This document shows positions 62,585 through 64,000 of a stretch of DNA of 64,000 nucleotides, piece by piece (position 1 is the first letter of the stretch; every line of letters begins with the position of its first letter). The position numbers and the translations under genes were made by a program. Source of the stretch: Platerodrilus igneus (taxonomy: Eukaryota > Arthropoda > Insecta > Coleoptera > Lycidae); NCBI GenBank assembly GCA_036346225.1, contig JARFIW010000170.1, positions 6,138,501-6,202,500 of the forward strand, read 5' to 3'. Under the pieces are notes generated by a model, which searched no databases, was not told where the DNA came from, and saw only the letters and a program-made list of their open reading frames with translations.

Positions 62585-62925
62585 TATCATGGAGAGACAA
62601 AGAGAGGTTCTGGATATTATAGAGGAAGAAAAAAATATGTGGAAAACGGTAAAAAATAGGAGAGATAGGATGATAGGACACACACACACACACTTAGGCA
62701 GGAGGGAATATTGCGTAACATGTTAAAAGCAGAGAAAGAAAAAAAGAGAGTAGAGGTAAACCTAGATTATACTATTGCACACAGAGAGTGAAAGATGTGA
62801 AATACAGTGAAAGATGTAGGCTGTGGGAATTTCAGGGAAATGTGTAGGTGACCTCAGAATAGGAAACAATGGAGGTACGTGTTGAACCAGTTCTAAGACT
62901 GAAGTCCTATTGATGATGAAATGTA
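62585..62925 (+). mobile_element. RTE-like LINE, copy 4, displaced 3' end
   Basis: It continues the LINE cut at 53804, with catggagagacaaagaggt coding the region after the RT. Then come the GRPR-type C-terminus (with a (CA)8 run at 62678-62693), ggaatttcagggaaatgtg and aaccagttctaagactgaag. It ends in tgatgatga at about 62912. Confidence 0.8.
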
Positions 62926-64000
62926 TTTAAGAATCTCTAGAAAGATAACTGTAGTTTAGGCAAATCAAAAGTGATTCAACTTTCTATTCTCTTCTAAAAC
63001 AAAGTTAAGAATAAACAATAAATTACATTTGATTATTTTCCTTTATCTTCGCAAAGTAGAATAAAAGCAGTGGTGAATCCTGAATGGATGTAAGTGACGT
63101 GTTGCATCCATGTTTAAACTATAAACAGTTGGTAAAAACTGTTACCTTAAATTTGAGTAACGAGTATTCTATTAGAGTAAGAGAATTTGCGGTGAAAAGT
63201 GATAGCCAAGAAAATAAAATTGTTTGTTTTGGGATGACAGTTCTTTAAAGTGGCGGCAAAACGAGATATCTGACTGTCTGATGCAAGACCATAGATAACT
63301 TTAACAGATGGCATAATTTTTTAAAAAAATTTTCAATATTTTCTCTTTGCTTTTGGTACACAGAGTCTCCATGCCAATTTTAGTTTAAACTTGTTCGTAA
63401 TTGCCGTTGTATTTGTAACGAGTTTACCAGTAAATGTGTACCTACAAAGGAACAACATTTAAAAATATGTTATTCTAAAGGAATACAGTGTAACAAAGAG
63501 CTGAAGAACCTAGAATTCAAAATGACAAAGTACCTAAACCAACAATGGATTGACTGACTGCATTTGAAGAACTAGTATAAAGCATACAAATTCAAAAATC
63601 TAGAAAACGTTCGAAATTTCTGTTATTATGTAGAAACTTTACAAATAATTATTAAGACCATAAAACCCGGCAAAGTTGGAAGTTTCAGTCGAAGTACGAA
63701 TTCGCGAGTATCATGATATAAATTATTGGATAAACCGTTAAAATAAACATGTTTAATGTGTATATGAATTAGTGCTTGTCTAAATAAATTTACATAGTCG
63801 AACTCGGTAATAAACATAGTTATTCGTCGTGTTACAAAAAATTTAGTATTAGTAAACATTGTAATGATTATCATCAGTGATTTGAGGTTTCTCTAAATTC
63901 GTGACTAAATCAGGCTACTATTCGACCAAAAAAGACCAGAAAAAAAGTCGGTTACAATAGTAGCTCACACGTAAGCTCTATTCTATTATAAAATGCCCAA
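62926..64000. other. Region without a recognised gene
   Basis: AT-rich and noncoding as far as I can see. The 82-codon minus-strand frame at 63626-63874 resembles no known protein. Confidence 0.5.

Noticed and set aside
46540..64000. Further upstream exons of timeout
   Set aside because: No minus-strand frame resembles TIMELESS. Short exons cannot be excluded but none is supportable by eye.

Overview
This is a stretch of an animal nuclear genome, almost certainly from an insect. It is AT-rich, has spliced coding sequence with GT-AG introns, and is packed with decayed transposons of types common in insects: mariner/Tc1 relatives, an env-bearing gypsy-like (errantivirus-type) element, Jockey-like and RTE-like LINEs. 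The species cannot be named from sequence alone. No bacterial-style genes, CRISPR arrays, rRNA or convincing tRNA genes were seen.

The only host gene I can support is on the minus strand. Exons at 45122-45531 and 23611-24225 join in phase 0 to give the C-terminus of a Timeless-family protein, most likely timeout (tim-2), the orthologue of mammalian TIMELESS. The intron between them is 20.9 kb and full of mobile elements. Upstream exons were not found in the window.

Layout. 1-5607: no recognisable gene, one (AT)22 microsatellite. 5608-7865: mariner-like transposon with about 430-bp inverted repeats. 8167-9527: transposase with 82 residues between the second D and the E (DD82E, Sailor type), broken by one frameshift. 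10075-10910: LINE composite. 12841-13980: three abutting tandem arrays (about 16, 55-58 and exactly 10 bp). 14.0-16.8 kb: old internal duplications and a CpG-rich patch. 17.7-22.9 kb: noncoding LTR element (copy A), interrupted by a LINE composite that itself carries a 1-kb insertion. 23.5-24.2 kb: last timeout exon. 24.2-45.1 kb: timeout intron with an LTR-like remnant, a gypsy protease fragment, an RTE-like LINE, a Jockey-like LINE and a 9.1-kb env-bearing gypsy element with target duplication AGCA. 45.7-50.4 kb: Tc1-like remnant split by copy B of the noncoding LTR element. 50.8-62.9 kb: a nest in which a LINE contains an inverted-repeat element, which contains a gypsy-like element, which contains a 1.7-kb LTR-like insertion. 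62.9-64 kb: nothing recognised.

Several insertions are resolved by reading the interrupted protein or repeat across the junction and matching the target duplication (AAGC, GTAC, AGCA, TAT, and about 14 bp). All transposon genes seen carry stops or frameshifts. The least familiar components are the noncoding LTR family (copies A and B), the inverted-repeat element at 53805-62584, and the indel-free 10-bp array at 13691-13980.
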